This document shows, piece after piece, positions 25,504 through 33,857 of a stretch of DNA of 64,000 nucleotides. A program made the translations under genes and the position numbers. This DNA comes from Acidobacteriota bacterium. GTDB lineage: Bacteria; Acidobacteriota; Blastocatellia; Pyrinomonadales; Pyrinomonadaceae. Below the pieces are notes generated by a model. It had not been told where the DNA came from. It searched no databases and saw only the letters and a program-made list of their open reading frames with translations. The stretch lies in the NCBI GenBank assembly GCA_018269075.1, contig JAFDVJ010000048.1:1-64000 (forward strand), written 5' to 3'. Positions within the stretch are counted from its first letter, which is position 1, and every line of letters starts with the position of its first letter.

Positions 25504-26913
25504 TTATGGGTGCGTCATGTCGACCGGGACGACCCACTCGTCGAACTGCTCGCTTGTTAAAAGGCCGAGTTCCAATGCCGAGTCCTTGAGCTTGATGCCT
25601 TTTTTATGCGCGTTTTTGGCGATCCTGGCGGCGTTGTCGTAGCCGATGTGCTGGTTGAGCGCGGTGACGAGCATCAGCGAATCGTTGAGATAATGATCGA
25701 TCTTTTCGCGGTTGAGTTCGATGCCGGCGACGCAGAATTCGACGAAGCCGCGGCAGGCGTCGTTAAGGAGCCGCACCGAATGCAGAAAATTATGGATCAT
25801 CACCGGCTTGAAGACGTTGAGCTCGAAATTGCCCTGCGAGCCGGCGAAACCGATCGCGGCGTCGTTGCCCATGACCTGCGCGGCGACCATCGTGATCGCT
25901 TCACTCTGCGTCGGGTTGACCTTGCCGGGCATAATCGAGCTGCCGGGCTCGTTTTCCGGAATGACGAGCTCGCCGATGCCGCAGCGCGGCCCCGAGGCGA
26001 GCCAGCGGACGTCGTTGGCGATCTTCATCAGAGACGCGGCGAGCGTCTTCAAAGCGCCCGACGCGTAGACGACCTCGTCGTGCGCGCTGAGCGCCGCGAA
26101 CTTGTTCGGGTGCGCGCGAAACGGCAAACCGGTCAGATCCGCGATATGCGCCGCCGCTTTGGCCGCGAAATCCGGGTGCGCGTTGAGGCCCGTGCCGACG
26201 GCCGTGCCGCCGATCGCGAGATCGAAAAGCCCGTCGAGAACCTGATTCAAGCGCTGAATATCGCGCTCGACGAGCGACGCCCAGCCGCCGAATTCCTGCC
26301 CGACGGTGATCGGCGTCGCGTCCTGCAGGTGCGTGCGGCCGATCTTGACGACGTCCGCGAATTCCTTCGCTTTCGCGTCGATCGCGTCGTGCAGCACCTG
26401 GACGGTCGGGATCAGCGCGTGCAGGCGCTCGGCGGCGGCGATATACATCGCGGTCGGGAACGTGTCGTTCGACGACTGCGACATATTGACGTCGTCGTTC
26501 GGATGGACCGGTTTTTTCGAGCCCATCGCCCCGCCCGCGATTTCGATCGCGCGGTTCGAGATGACCTCGTTGGCGTTCATATTGGTCTGCGTGCCGGAGC
26601 CGGTCTGCCAGACGCGCAGCGGAAAATGCGCGTCCAATTTTCCGTCGATGACCTCGTCGGCGGCCCGCACGATCAGATCGAGCTTTTCTCTGGTCAGCAG
26701 ATGCGGTTTGAGCTCGTGATTGGTGAGCGCGGCGGCCTTTTTGAGGATGCCGAGCGCGCGGATCACCTCGCGCGGCATCACGTCGAACCCGATGTTGAAG
26801 TGATGCAGCGAGCGCTCGGTCTGCGCGCCCCAGTATTTGTCGGCCTCGACGGCGATCTCGCCCATCGAATCCGTCTCGATGCGTGTCTGTTTTTCGGTAG
26901 TTGATTCTGACAT
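25504..26913 (-). CDS. fumC: Fumarate hydratase, class II
   Basis: A 469-aa TCA-cycle enzyme interconverting fumarate and malate; homotetramer, cytoplasmic. Length is standard for FumC. Landmarks: [67 protein letters not shown] and the signature [16 protein letters not shown] with catalytic Ser and Lys. The ATG lies at 26913. No operon partner is evident; the gene is flanked by repeats on both sides. Confidence 0.97.
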   Translation of the reverse strand: MSESTTEKQTRIETDSMGEIAVEADKYWGAQTERSLHHFNIGFDVMPREVIRALGILKKAAALTNHELKPHLLTREKLDLIVRAADEVIDGKLDAHFPLRVWQTGSGTQTNMNANEVISNRAIEIAGGAMGSKKPVHPNDDVNMSQSSNDTFPTAMYIAAAERLHALIPTVQVLHDAIDAKAKEFADVVKIGRTHLQDATPITVGQEFGGWASLVERDIQRLNQVLDGLFDLAIGGTAVGTGLNAHPDFAAKAAAHIADLTGLPFRAHPNKFAALSAHDEVVYASGALKTLAASLMKIANDVRWLASGPRCGIGELVIPENEPGSSIMPGKVNPTQSEAITMVAAQVMGNDAAIGFAGSQGNFELNVFKPVMIHNFLHSVRLLNDACRGFVEFCVAGIELNREKIDHYLNDSLMLVTALNQHIGYDNAARIAKNAHKKGIKLKDSALELGLLTSEQFDEWVVPVDMTHP

Positions 26914-27047
26914 ATTGGTTTGGATTTCAGGGTTTTAAATTTAAACTTCAGATCATTTGTGATTATACTTTTGCAGGACGCCGCAGACAAAATTCGGCGT
27001 CCGAATCTTTGTCTAAATTATTTACGCAGGAATTTTAATTTGAAAAA

Positions 27048-27135
27048 CCCCGCGGCTTTGCGTCTTAGCGTTGAATTTCAATAGCGAAACTTTTTTTCAA
27101 TGCAAAGGCGCAAAGGCGCAAAGGCGCGGAGAAAT
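27048..27135. repeat. Rearranged AACGC-type inverted repeat
   Basis: GGCTTTGCGTCTTAGCGTTG and, 60 bp later, CAATGCAAAGGCGCAAAGGC form inverted arms with order reversed relative to the 150-bp copies. The right arm ends in GCGCGGAGAAAT, which supplies the only GGAG upstream of the cystatin start codon. Confidence 0.6.
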
Positions 27136-27144
27136 ATAAAAACA

Positions 27145-27525
27145 ATGAAACTGAAACTTTCGTTAATTTTCGCTTCGCTTTTCGTTATTTTCGCGTTTTC
27201 GGCCGTCGCGCGGGCGCAGGACGGCCCGATCGCGGGCGGCTACGGCGACACCGACGTCACCGACAAGGGCGTCGTCGCGGCCGCCAAATTCGCCGTCAAA
27301 AAGCATTACCGCAACACGAAATGGAACGCGACGCTCGACGCGATCAAAAACGCCAAGGTGCAGGTCGTCGCGGGCCTCAATTATCAGCTCTGTCTCCAGA
27401 TCAGCACCCGCAACCGCTCGAAAAAGCCGGTCGTCCAATTCGTCCGCGCGATCGTCTACCGCAATCTCAAAAACGGCTTCTCGCTAACGAGCTGGACCCC
27501 GCTCGAAGACGAAAAAGGCTGCTAG
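27145..27525 (+). CDS. Exported cystatin-like cysteine protease inhibitor
   Basis: A 126-aa protein with signal peptide MKLKLSLIFASLFVIFAFSAVARAQ. The mature protein shows all three parts of the cystatin wedge: Gly pair 31-32 near the mature N-terminus (AGGYGDTDV), QVVAG at 73-77 (KVQVVAGLNYQLCLQI) and a late Trp 117 (LTSWTPLE). Between them VVAAAKFAVKKHYRNT matches the long cystatin helix. It should inhibit papain-like proteases outside the cytoplasm. ATG 27145 lies 13 bp after a repeat-derived GGAG. Bacterial cystatins are uncommon. Its stop abuts a GGATTTC hairpin. Confidence 0.8.
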   Translation: MKLKLSLIFASLFVIFAFSAVARAQDGPIAGGYGDTDVTDKGVVAAAKFAVKKHYRNTKWNATLDAIKNAKVQVVAGLNYQLCLQISTRNRSKKPVVQFVRAIVYRNLKNGFSLTSWTPLEDEKGC

Positions 27526-27526
27526 G

Positions 27527-27646
27527 GGGATTTCGGATTTCGGATTTCGGATTTCGGATTGGTCTGAATTTAAGGGCTTCGATTTTAAGCGAACAGTTTC
27601 CGACTCGAAACCAATCCGAAATCCGAAATCCGAAATCCGAAATCCC
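27527..27646. repeat. GGATTTC two-armed element with 36-bp perfect arms
   Basis: Arms 27527-27562 and 27611-27646 are exact reverse complements (GGGATTTC then GGATTTC units, ending GGATTGG) around a 48-bp core. It lies exactly between the stops of two convergent genes; its last base is the first of the SDR stop codon. Confidence 0.95.
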
Positions 27647-28368
27647 TATGTGTTTAACCGGCGGAAGATTTCTTTGGCTTCGTTCGGACCGGCGTTGGCC
27701 ATCGCTTCGCTGAGGCCGAAGGTGATGTCGGTTTTACCGGCTTTCAGCTGGTCGAAAACGGCGGCGACGAAATCGGCGACGGGCGGCGCGTGATCGTGAA
27801 GGCCCTTGCCGCCGAGATCGGTGTTGATCGCCGGCGGGATGATCTCGACGACCTCGACGCCGCGATTCTCAAGCAGATGCCGGAGCGAAACGGTGAACGA
27901 ATGAAAGAAAGCCTTCGTCGCCGAGTAGACCGGCGCTTTCGTCAGCGGCACGAACGACAGCCCCGAAGTCACGTTGACGATCGTCCGGAGCGCGGGCAGT
28001 TTGAGAAAGAGCGCGGTCAGATGGAGCGGCGCTTCGACGTTGGTCGCGAGCTCCGTCTGCGCGCGCGCGAAAAAATCCTCGTCGGCGACGTCCATCCAGT
28101 TCTGGATGCCGGCGTTGTTGACGAGCACGTCGAGATCGGCGTGCTCCGAAGCGATCCATTCGTAAAGCGCCGCGCGGTCGGCTTCGTCGGTCAGATCGCA
28201 GCGCCGCGTGACGACCGCGGGGTAACGTTCCCGCAAATCATCCAGAACGTCCGCGCGGCGGCCGCAGACGATGACCGAATTCCCTTCTTCGAGAAAGCGT
28301 TCGGTCAAACCGAGCCCGATCCCGCTCGCGCCGCCGGTGATCAGAATCTTGTTGTTCGAAATATTCAT
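27646..28368 (-). CDS. Short-chain dehydrogenase/reductase (DltE-like)
   Basis: A 240-aa NAD(P)-binding oxidoreductase: ILITGGASGIGLGL cofactor loop at the N-terminus, DVLVNNAGIQNW, catalytic Ser (NVTSGLSF) and YSATK (Tyr/Lys). The C-terminal region EVVEIIPPAINTDLGGKG and KEIFRRLN resembles DltE/YvaG-type classical SDRs. Substrate unknown. ATG 28368. Convergent with the cystatin gene and separated from it only by the repeat element. Confidence 0.92.
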   Translation of the reverse strand: MNISNNKILITGGASGIGLGLTERFLEEGNSVIVCGRRADVLDDLRERYPAVVTRRCDLTDEADRAALYEWIASEHADLDVLVNNAGIQNWMDVADEDFFARAQTELATNVEAPLHLTALFLKLPALRTIVNVTSGLSFVPLTKAPVYSATKAFFHSFTVSLRHLLENRGVEVVEIIPPAINTDLGGKGLHDHAPPVADFVAAVFDQLKAGKTDITFGLSEAMANAGPNEAKEIFRRLNT

Positions 28369-28393
28369 AGTGAGAAGATTTTATCACGCGGGC

Positions 28394-28545
28394 TTTTTTT
28401 AACGCAGAGGCGCGAAGGCGCAAAGGGATTTTTAAATGGGTTGATTACGGCGAAAAGTTTCCGGAAAAACCGGTGATTTCTCGCCGCCGAAAAACCATTC
28501 AAAAATTCCTTTGCGCCCTTGCGCCTCTGCGCCTTCGCGTTAAAA
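28394..28545. repeat. 150-bp inverted-repeat element (AACGC ends), copy 4
   Basis: Left end CTTTTTTTAACGCAGAGGCG and right end GCGCCTTCGCGTTAAAACC. The right end provides the TAA stop of the large BNR-repeat gene (TTTTAACGC read on the minus strand). Confidence 0.85.
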
Positions 28546-31500
28546 CCCCGCCGCCTCTTCCGCGATCTGTTTCCAGCGATTCCGGAGATACCCGAGCGCG
28601 CTCTGCAGATCTTTGGCATCCGCGGCGGCCTGCGTCGTCGGCGCGGCGTCGGCGTCCTGCAGCAGATCGAGCATTCCGTAAAACGCCGCGTTGAGCCGCG
28701 TCAAAGGAAGATCGGCGACTTTGGTCGGCTGCGGCGGGTTCGTCGGGCGCGGGCCGGTCAGAAAGACCTTCAGCTTCTCGTCGAGCGCTTCGATCCGGCT
28801 TTTCGCGTCGTCGTTCGGCGCTTTTTCCTTTAAATCCCTGAGCCGCGACTGCAGTTTTTTCGCGTCGCGGAGCATCGCGGAGGTTTCGCGGATGCCCTCG
28901 TAGGCCTCGATCGAAAGCGTGAACTGCGCCTGCAGATCGGCCGCCGACGCGGACACGCGCGGATCCATCTTCACCGAAAGCGGCTGCGTGTAGGTTTTTC
29001 CGTTCGCCGTCAGCCTGACCGTGTATTTTCCGGGCATCACGAACGGCCCTTCGGGGACGAACGGCGTGTCCCTGTAGATCGCCGAGATCGGCAGGTCGTA
29101 GCCGTCGGCGGGCGGGTTCGCGTACTGCAGGTTCCAGACGAAGCGCTGCATTCCGGGCTCGTTCGGCAGAATCTGCGGCGGGCGCAGCCAGTAGGTCGGA
29201 AACCGGAGCGATTTCTCGTCGGCCGTGATGGGCTTATCGTCGCTCGCGAACCGGCGGACGAGCTTGTCCGCCGAATCGTAGATTTCGAGGACGACCGGCG
29301 CCGGCGATTTTTCCCTGAGATAAAAGTCGATGATCGCGCCGTCGGGCGGGTTCTGGCCGGCCGGTTCCTCGGGCGGAAACGGCGTGTCGGTGTGGACGCT
29401 CCGCTTGACGCGGACCGCGGTCGGCGGCGCGAACAAAACGGCGGCGCTCGTCTTCGTTTCGCCGGTGAGCTGCCGCAGCGGCGCGACGTCGTCGAGAATC
29501 CAGAACGAGCGGCCGTGCGTACCGGCGACTAGATCGTCGTGATGGACGACAATGTCGCGGATCGAGGTCGCCGGCATATTAAGCCGCAGCGGCTGCCAGT
29601 TTTCGCCGTCGTCGATCGAAAAATAGACGGCCTGCTCGGTCCCGCAGAACAGCAGCCCGCGGCGCTCGGGATCTTCGCGGACGGCGTTGACGATGCCGCC
29701 GGCGGGCAGGCCGTTCACGATCTCCTTCCACGTTTTGCCGCCGTCGTGCGTGCGCAGGATGTGCGGGCGCAGATCGTCGAGGCGAAACGTGTTGATCGCC
29801 GCGTAGGCCGTGTTCGCGTCGAACCGGCCGGCGTCGATCAGCGAGACCTTCGCCCACGATTTCAGTTCCGGCGGCGTCACGTTCGCCCACGTTTTCCCGC
29901 CGTCGCGCGTGACGTGGATCAGCCCGTCGTCGGTCCCGGCCCAGATCGTGTTTAGATCCTTATAAGACGGCGCGACCGTGTAGATCACGCCGCGGCGCGG
30001 CATCGTTTCCAGATCTTTGGTCGCGTAGACGCCGACGTTCGCCGGAACGTCCCATTTCTCGCGCGAAAGATCGGGACTGATGACGTCCCACGATCTTCCG
30101 CCGTCGAGCGTCTTGAAAAGCACGTTGCCGGCGAAAAAGAGCGTTTTTTTGTCGACCGGCGAAAAAATGACCGGCGCGGTCCGCAGAAAACGGTAGCGGC
30201 CGGTGCGCACCGCTTCGGGCATAATGTTCTGAACCTGCCCGGTGCGCTTGTCGAAACGCGTCAGCTTGCCGCCGTAGATGATGTTCGGATCGAGCGGGTC
30301 GGGCGCGACGTAGCCGTATTCCTCGACGCCGACGGTCCGCCAGTCGCGGGCGATGATCGCGCCGGTGTCGCCGCGCGAGGCGACGCCGGCCGAGCCGGAT
30401 TCCTGCTGCCCGCCGTAGACCCAGTAGGGCCATTGATCGTCGGTGATGACGTGATAAAACTGCGCCGTCGGCTGGTTGTACCAGCTCGACCACGTCGCGC
30501 CGCCGTTGACCGTAATGGTCGCGCCCTGATCGGTCGCGAAGAGCATAATGTCGGGATTCGTCGGGTTGATCCAGATGCGGTGATAGTCGTCGCCGCCGGG
30601 CGCGCCCTTGAAACCGGTGAAGGTGCGGCCGCCGTCGGTCGATTTGTAGGACGCGACGTTGGCGACGAAAACCGTGTCGGGATCGTTCGGATGGACCTTG
30701 ATCTCGGCGAAATCGCTGCCGCGGCCCCAGAGCCGCGGATCGTCGTTCGCCCGCGTCCACGATTCGCCGGCGTCGTCGGAAACATAGACGCCGGCGCGGT
30801 CGCCGCGCGCGTCGACGGTCGCATACAAACGTTTCGGATTGCTCCGCGCGATCGCGAAGCCGATTCTTCCCAAACCTTCCTCGAAAGTCGGCAGTCCTTT
30901 GGTCAGCCGCCGCCACGTCGCGCCGCCGTCGGTCGATTTGAAAAGCCCGCTCCCTTTGCCCTGCCACGCGCCGTTTTCCCACGGGCCTTGTCTTCCCGCC
31001 CAGAGATCGGCGTAAAGCGTGTTCGGATCGTCCGGCGCGAACTCGACCTGAAACGCGCCGGTGTCCGCGTCGACGTAGAGCGCCTTTTCGAAGGTCTTCC
31101 CGCCGTCGGTCGAGCGAAAGACGCCGCGCTCCTCGTTCGGGCCGTACGGATGACCGAGAACGGCGACGAAGAGCCGGTTTTCGTCCTTCGGATCGACGGC
31201 GATCGAAGCGATCTGCTGGCCTTCGCGCAAACCCAGGTGAGTCCACGTTTGGCCGCCGTCGTTCGAGCGGTACATCCCGTCGCCGGTCGAAAGATCGGGT
31301 CGCTGCAGTCCCTCGCCGCTCCCGACATAGACGACGTTCGGGTTCGACGGCGCGACCGCGACGTCGCCGATCGAGCCGGTCGGCTGATCGTCGAAAACCG
31401 GCACCCAAGTCCGGCCGGCGTCGGTCGTCTTCCAGACGCCGCCGTTGTTGACGCCGATGTAGAAGACGTTCGGCTGCGACGCAATCCCGGCCGCGCCGAC

Positions 31501-31635
31501 CGTCCGCCCGGCCCGAAACGGCCCGATCATTCGCCAGCGCATATTTTGATAAAGGCCGGGATCGATTTTCTGGGCGAAAACCGGAAAGGAAACGAGTAAG
31601 AGCGAAACGACGACGAACGCGATTTTTCTGAACAT
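28540..31635 (-). CDS. Large exported BNR/sortilin-type beta-propeller protein
   Basis: A 1031-aa protein with signal peptide MFRKIAFVVVSLLLVSFPVFAQ. The first 700 residues carry many Asp-box/BNR motifs (SxDGGxTW: TTDAGRTWVPVF, RSNDGGQTWTHL, RSTDGGKTFEKAL, RTHDGGKTWKEIV), as in the VPS10/sialidase-like propellers common in Acidobacteria. A beta-sandwich follows (PGMQRFVWNLQYANPPADGYDLPI, PGKYTVRLTANGKTYTQPLSVKMDPR), then a helical tail. Despite frequent annotation as glycosyl hydrolase, no catalytic signature is evident. Its stop codon lies within a repeat end. Confidence 0.9.
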   Translation of the reverse strand: MFRKIAFVVVSLLLVSFPVFAQKIDPGLYQNMRWRMIGPFRAGRTVGAAGIASQPNVFYIGVNNGGVWKTTDAGRTWVPVFDDQPTGSIGDVAVAPSNPNVVYVGSGEGLQRPDLSTGDGMYRSNDGGQTWTHLGLREGQQIASIAVDPKDENRLFVAVLGHPYGPNEERGVFRSTDGGKTFEKALYVDADTGAFQVEFAPDDPNTLYADLWAGRQGPWENGAWQGKGSGLFKSTDGGATWRRLTKGLPTFEEGLGRIGFAIARSNPKRLYATVDARGDRAGVYVSDDAGESWTRANDDPRLWGRGSDFAEIKVHPNDPDTVFVANVASYKSTDGGRTFTGFKGAPGGDDYHRIWINPTNPDIMLFATDQGATITVNGGATWSSWYNQPTAQFYHVITDDQWPYWVYGGQQESGSAGVASRGDTGAIIARDWRTVGVEEYGYVAPDPLDPNIIYGGKLTRFDKRTGQVQNIMPEAVRTGRYRFLRTAPVIFSPVDKKTLFFAGNVLFKTLDGGRSWDVISPDLSREKWDVPANVGVYATKDLETMPRRGVIYTVAPSYKDLNTIWAGTDDGLIHVTRDGGKTWANVTPPELKSWAKVSLIDAGRFDANTAYAAINTFRLDDLRPHILRTHDGGKTWKEIVNGLPAGGIVNAVREDPERRGLLFCGTEQAVYFSIDDGENWQPLRLNMPATSIRDIVVHHDDLVAGTHGRSFWILDDVAPLRQLTGETKTSAAVLFAPPTAVRVKRSVHTDTPFPPEEPAGQNPPDGAIIDFYLREKSPAPVVLEIYDSADKLVRRFASDDKPITADEKSLRFPTYWLRPPQILPNEPGMQRFVWNLQYANPPADGYDLPISAIYRDTPFVPEGPFVMPGKYTVRLTANGKTYTQPLSVKMDPRVSASAADLQAQFTLSIEAYEGIRETSAMLRDAKKLQSRLRDLKEKAPNDDAKSRIEALDEKLKVFLTGPRPTNPPQPTKVADLPLTRLNAAFYGMLDLLQDADAAPTTQAAADAKDLQSALGYLRNRWKQIAEEAAGF

Positions 31636-31793
31636 CTGAAAGCTCCTGAAATTACGAAAGATTAAGAAAAGCGGTTTTGTTACGCTGATTATACGTCGGA
31701 GCGCCGGAGAAAGCGAAAACGGGCGAAAATAGTTTTTCGCCCGCCGAAAAATCGTTTTGTTCGCGCCGGTTCGCGGGCAGGAACTGCGGCCCG

Positions 31794-32819
31794 CTATTTC
31801 GCGCCGGCGGCTTTGAGAATTTCTTCGGTTTCCGGATCGCGGGCCAGCTCGAGCACGGATTTGCCGTCGTTATTGCGGGCGTTGACGTCGGCGCCGGCGG
31901 CGATCAGCCGTCTGACGATTTCCGGCTTGCGAAAGGCGACGGCCCACATCAGCGCCGTGAAGCCCGCGCCGTCCCTTTTTTCGAGCGTCGCGCCGGCCGC
32001 GAGCAAGGCGTCGATCGTGCTCGGCTCGCGCGCGCCCATCAGCGCGGTCAGAGTTCCCCGGCCGACGGAATCGGGATTTGCGCCCGCCGCGAGCATCGCT
32101 TCGACGAGGTCGGTGCGCCCGTCCGAGGCCGCGCGGTAAAATGCTTCGTCGCCGTAGACCGCGCGAAATTCCGCGAGCCCGGCGTCGAGCGACGCGCCGG
32201 CCGCCGCGAGCATTTCCTTCACTTCCTGACAGCCGAGCTGCGCCGCGTAGCTGTAGGCCGTGCGGTCTTCTCCGTCCCGAAAATCGATCTTCGCGCCGGC
32301 GTCGAGCAAAGCACGGACAAGCGGCGCATTTCTCGCGCCGGTCGCGAGGATCAGCGCCGAGGTTTTCGTCCGGCCGCCGAAATTGACGTCCGCGCCGCCG
32401 TCGAGCAGAGTTTTGATCGCGGCGTCTTCGCTGCCGTCCGGCGAACCGGAAAAGCCGCCGGCCCTTTCGACCAGAAAAAGCAGCGGCGGCTGGCCGCCGC
32501 CGTCGACGACGCTCGGGTTCGCGCCCGCTTTGAGCAGAATGGCGAGCAGGTCGGCGCGCTCCGCCCAGGCCGCGTAGGTGATCAGCGCGATATTGCAGTC
32601 GTCGACGGCGCGCGCGTCGCCGCCCGCTTTGAGCAGTTTTTCGAGCCGCGCGGGATGGCGGTCGAAGATCGCTTCGAAAAGCGGTTTGTCCGCCGCGCGC
32701 CGCGCCGTGCAGCGATGATCGCCGCGCCACATCTGCGCGAAAACGGAAGAAACCCCGAAAAGAAGAACCGCCAGCACCGCCGCCCGGCTCCGGCAGCCTC
32801 GAATAAACCGTTTTGTCAT
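31794..32819 (-). CDS. Exported ankyrin-repeat protein
   Basis: A 341-aa protein starting MTKRFIRGCRSRAAVLAVLLFGVSSVFAQ, a signal peptide. Eight or so ankyrin repeats follow (ADLLAILLKAGANPSVVDGGGQPPLL, APLVRALLDAGAKIDFRDGEDRTAYSYAA, PEIVRRLIAAGADVNARNNDGKSVLELA). Predicted periplasmic protein-binding scaffold; partner unknown. Single gene, convergent with no close partner. Confidence 0.9.
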   Translation of the reverse strand: MTKRFIRGCRSRAAVLAVLLFGVSSVFAQMWRGDHRCTARRAADKPLFEAIFDRHPARLEKLLKAGGDARAVDDCNIALITYAAWAERADLLAILLKAGANPSVVDGGGQPPLLFLVERAGGFSGSPDGSEDAAIKTLLDGGADVNFGGRTKTSALILATGARNAPLVRALLDAGAKIDFRDGEDRTAYSYAAQLGCQEVKEMLAAAGASLDAGLAEFRAVYGDEAFYRAASDGRTDLVEAMLAAGANPDSVGRGTLTALMGAREPSTIDALLAAGATLEKRDGAGFTALMWAVAFRKPEIVRRLIAAGADVNARNNDGKSVLELARDPETEEILKAAGAK

Positions 32820-32878
32820 CGAATTTATCTCCCCGCCCCGATACGATGCCCGACAACGCGTTTTCGATGCTCGGAGAG

Positions 32879-32974
32879 GGAAAAGTTCGGGAAGTTCAGG
32901 AAGTTCGGGGAAGTCCTGGAAGTTCAGGAGGGAGTCAGCCTACTTCCCAAACTTCCCAAACTTCCCAAACTTTT
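32879..32974. repeat. Degenerate GTTTGGGAA-type two-armed element
   Basis: A left arm of imperfect GGAAGTTC units and a right arm of TTCCCAAAC units (three perfect copies) just upstream of the rplU promoter. A more perfect copy of the same unit lies at 56041-56167. Confidence 0.75.
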
Positions 32975-32982
32975 ACGCAGGG

Positions 32983-33011
32983 TTGACTTCGCCGGGAAAT
33001 TCTTTTAAACT
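32983..33011 (+). promoter_or_regulatory. rplU-rpmA promoter
   Basis: TTGACT (32983-32988) and TAAACT (33006-33011) with a 17-bp spacer, about 64 bp upstream of rplU. The leader then contains GGCAATTTTCTGCC, a small hairpin that could be a ribosomal protein leader. Confidence 0.7.
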
Positions 33012-33074
33012 CTATGGTTTTCGACTAGCAGGCAATTTTCTGCCTTAAAAGCGAAGGAGATAATACAAACAACA

Positions 33075-33365
33075 ATGAGTTACGCAATTATCAGAACAGG
33101 CGGAAAACAGTTTCCGGTGAGCGAAGGCGAGACCCTCCGCGTGCCGACCATTGCGGCCGAAGAAGGCAATAAAGTCGAACTCGAAGCGCTCGTCGTCGGC
33201 GAGGGCGCGGACGCCAAATTCGGCGGCGGCAAGGTTTCGGCGACCGTCGTCGGCCACGGCCGCGGCGAAAAGGTCATCGTTTTCAAAAAGAAACGCCGCA
33301 AACAGTACAAACGCAAACAGGGTCACCGTCAAGGTTACACGGAAATCAAGATCGAAAAGTTTTAG
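33075..33365 (+). CDS. rplU: 50S ribosomal protein L21
   Basis: A 96-aa protein: MSYAIIRTGGKQFPVSEGETLRV, VVGHGRGEKVIVFKKKRRKQYKRKQGHRQGYTEIKIEKF, the L21 signature, close to the usual 100-103 aa. It binds 23S rRNA. GAAGGAGATAA lies upstream of the ATG. First gene of the rplU-rpmA operon. Its TAG stop is part of TAGGAGG, the Shine-Dalgarno for rpmA. Confidence 0.98.
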   Translation: MSYAIIRTGGKQFPVSEGETLRVPTIAAEEGNKVELEALVVGEGADAKFGGGKVSATVVGHGRGEKVIVFKKKRRKQYKRKQGHRQGYTEIKIEKF

Positions 33366-33369
33366 GAGG
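33364..33369 (+). promoter_or_regulatory. Displaced rpmA Shine-Dalgarno (AGGAGG)
   Basis: AGGAGG overlaps the rplU stop and is the only good ribosome site upstream of rpmA, yet it lies 118 nt from the ATG. A perfect 33-bp hairpin lies between. If folded, the effective distance is ACAAAG plus GAGTT, 11 nt. Confidence 0.65.
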
Positions 33370-33375
33370 ACAAAG

Positions 33376-33482
33376 GATTTCGGATTTCGGATTTCGGATT
33401 TCGGATTTGTTTCGAGGCGAAGAAAACAGCTTCACTTTAAGCAAACCGTAAATCCGAAATCCGAAATCCGAAATCCGAAATC
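33376..33482. repeat. GGATTTC two-armed element between rplU and rpmA
   Basis: Arms 33376-33408 and 33450-33482 are perfect 33-bp reverse complements of GGATTTC units with a 41-nt loop. It sits in the middle of a ribosomal protein operon, between the ribosome-binding site and the start codon of rpmA. Confidence 0.95.
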
Positions 33483-33487
33483 GAGTT

Positions 33488-33772
33488 ATGGCTCATAAGA
33501 AAGGTGTAGGTTCATCGAGAAACGGTCGCGATTCGGCGGCTCAACGGTTAGGTTTGAAGAAATTCGGCGGCGAGCACGTCCTCGGCGGCAATATCTTAGC
33601 GCGCCAGCGCGGCACGAAATGGAAGCCGGGCAAAAACGTCGGCCGCGGCAAGGACGACACGCTTTTCGCGCTGATCGAAGGCTTCGTCAAGTTCGAGAAC
33701 AAAGGCCAGAAAGGCAAGTTCATCAGCGTCTACGCCGAAGGCGCGGCGGAGCTCGAACCGAAAGCGGCCTAA
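33488..33772 (+). CDS. rpmA: 50S ribosomal protein L27
   Basis: A 94-aa protein: [66 protein letters not shown], standard L27 whose N-terminus reaches the peptidyl-transferase centre. No N-terminal cleavage extension of the Firmicutes type. Second gene of the operon; ATG directly follows the GGATTTC element. A terminator follows the stop. Confidence 0.98.
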   Translation: MAHKKGVGSSRNGRDSAAQRLGLKKFGGEHVLGGNILARQRGTKWKPGKNVGRGKDDTLFALIEGFVKFENKGQKGKFISVYAEGAAELEPKAA

Positions 33773-33787
33773 GTTTAGGTTTAGAGA

Positions 33788-33833
33788 AAAAAAGAGATCG
33801 ACGACCCGCTCGCGGATCGTCGATCTCTTTTTG
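33788..33833 (+). terminator. rplU-rpmA terminator
   Basis: Stem AAAAGAGATCGACGA / TCGTCGATCTCTTTT with a GC-containing loop, followed by T residues. Being A-rich on the other side, it can also serve the convergent delta-60 gene. Confidence 0.9.
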
Positions 33834-33857
33834 TGTTTAAAAATAAGCCGCTCGCCG

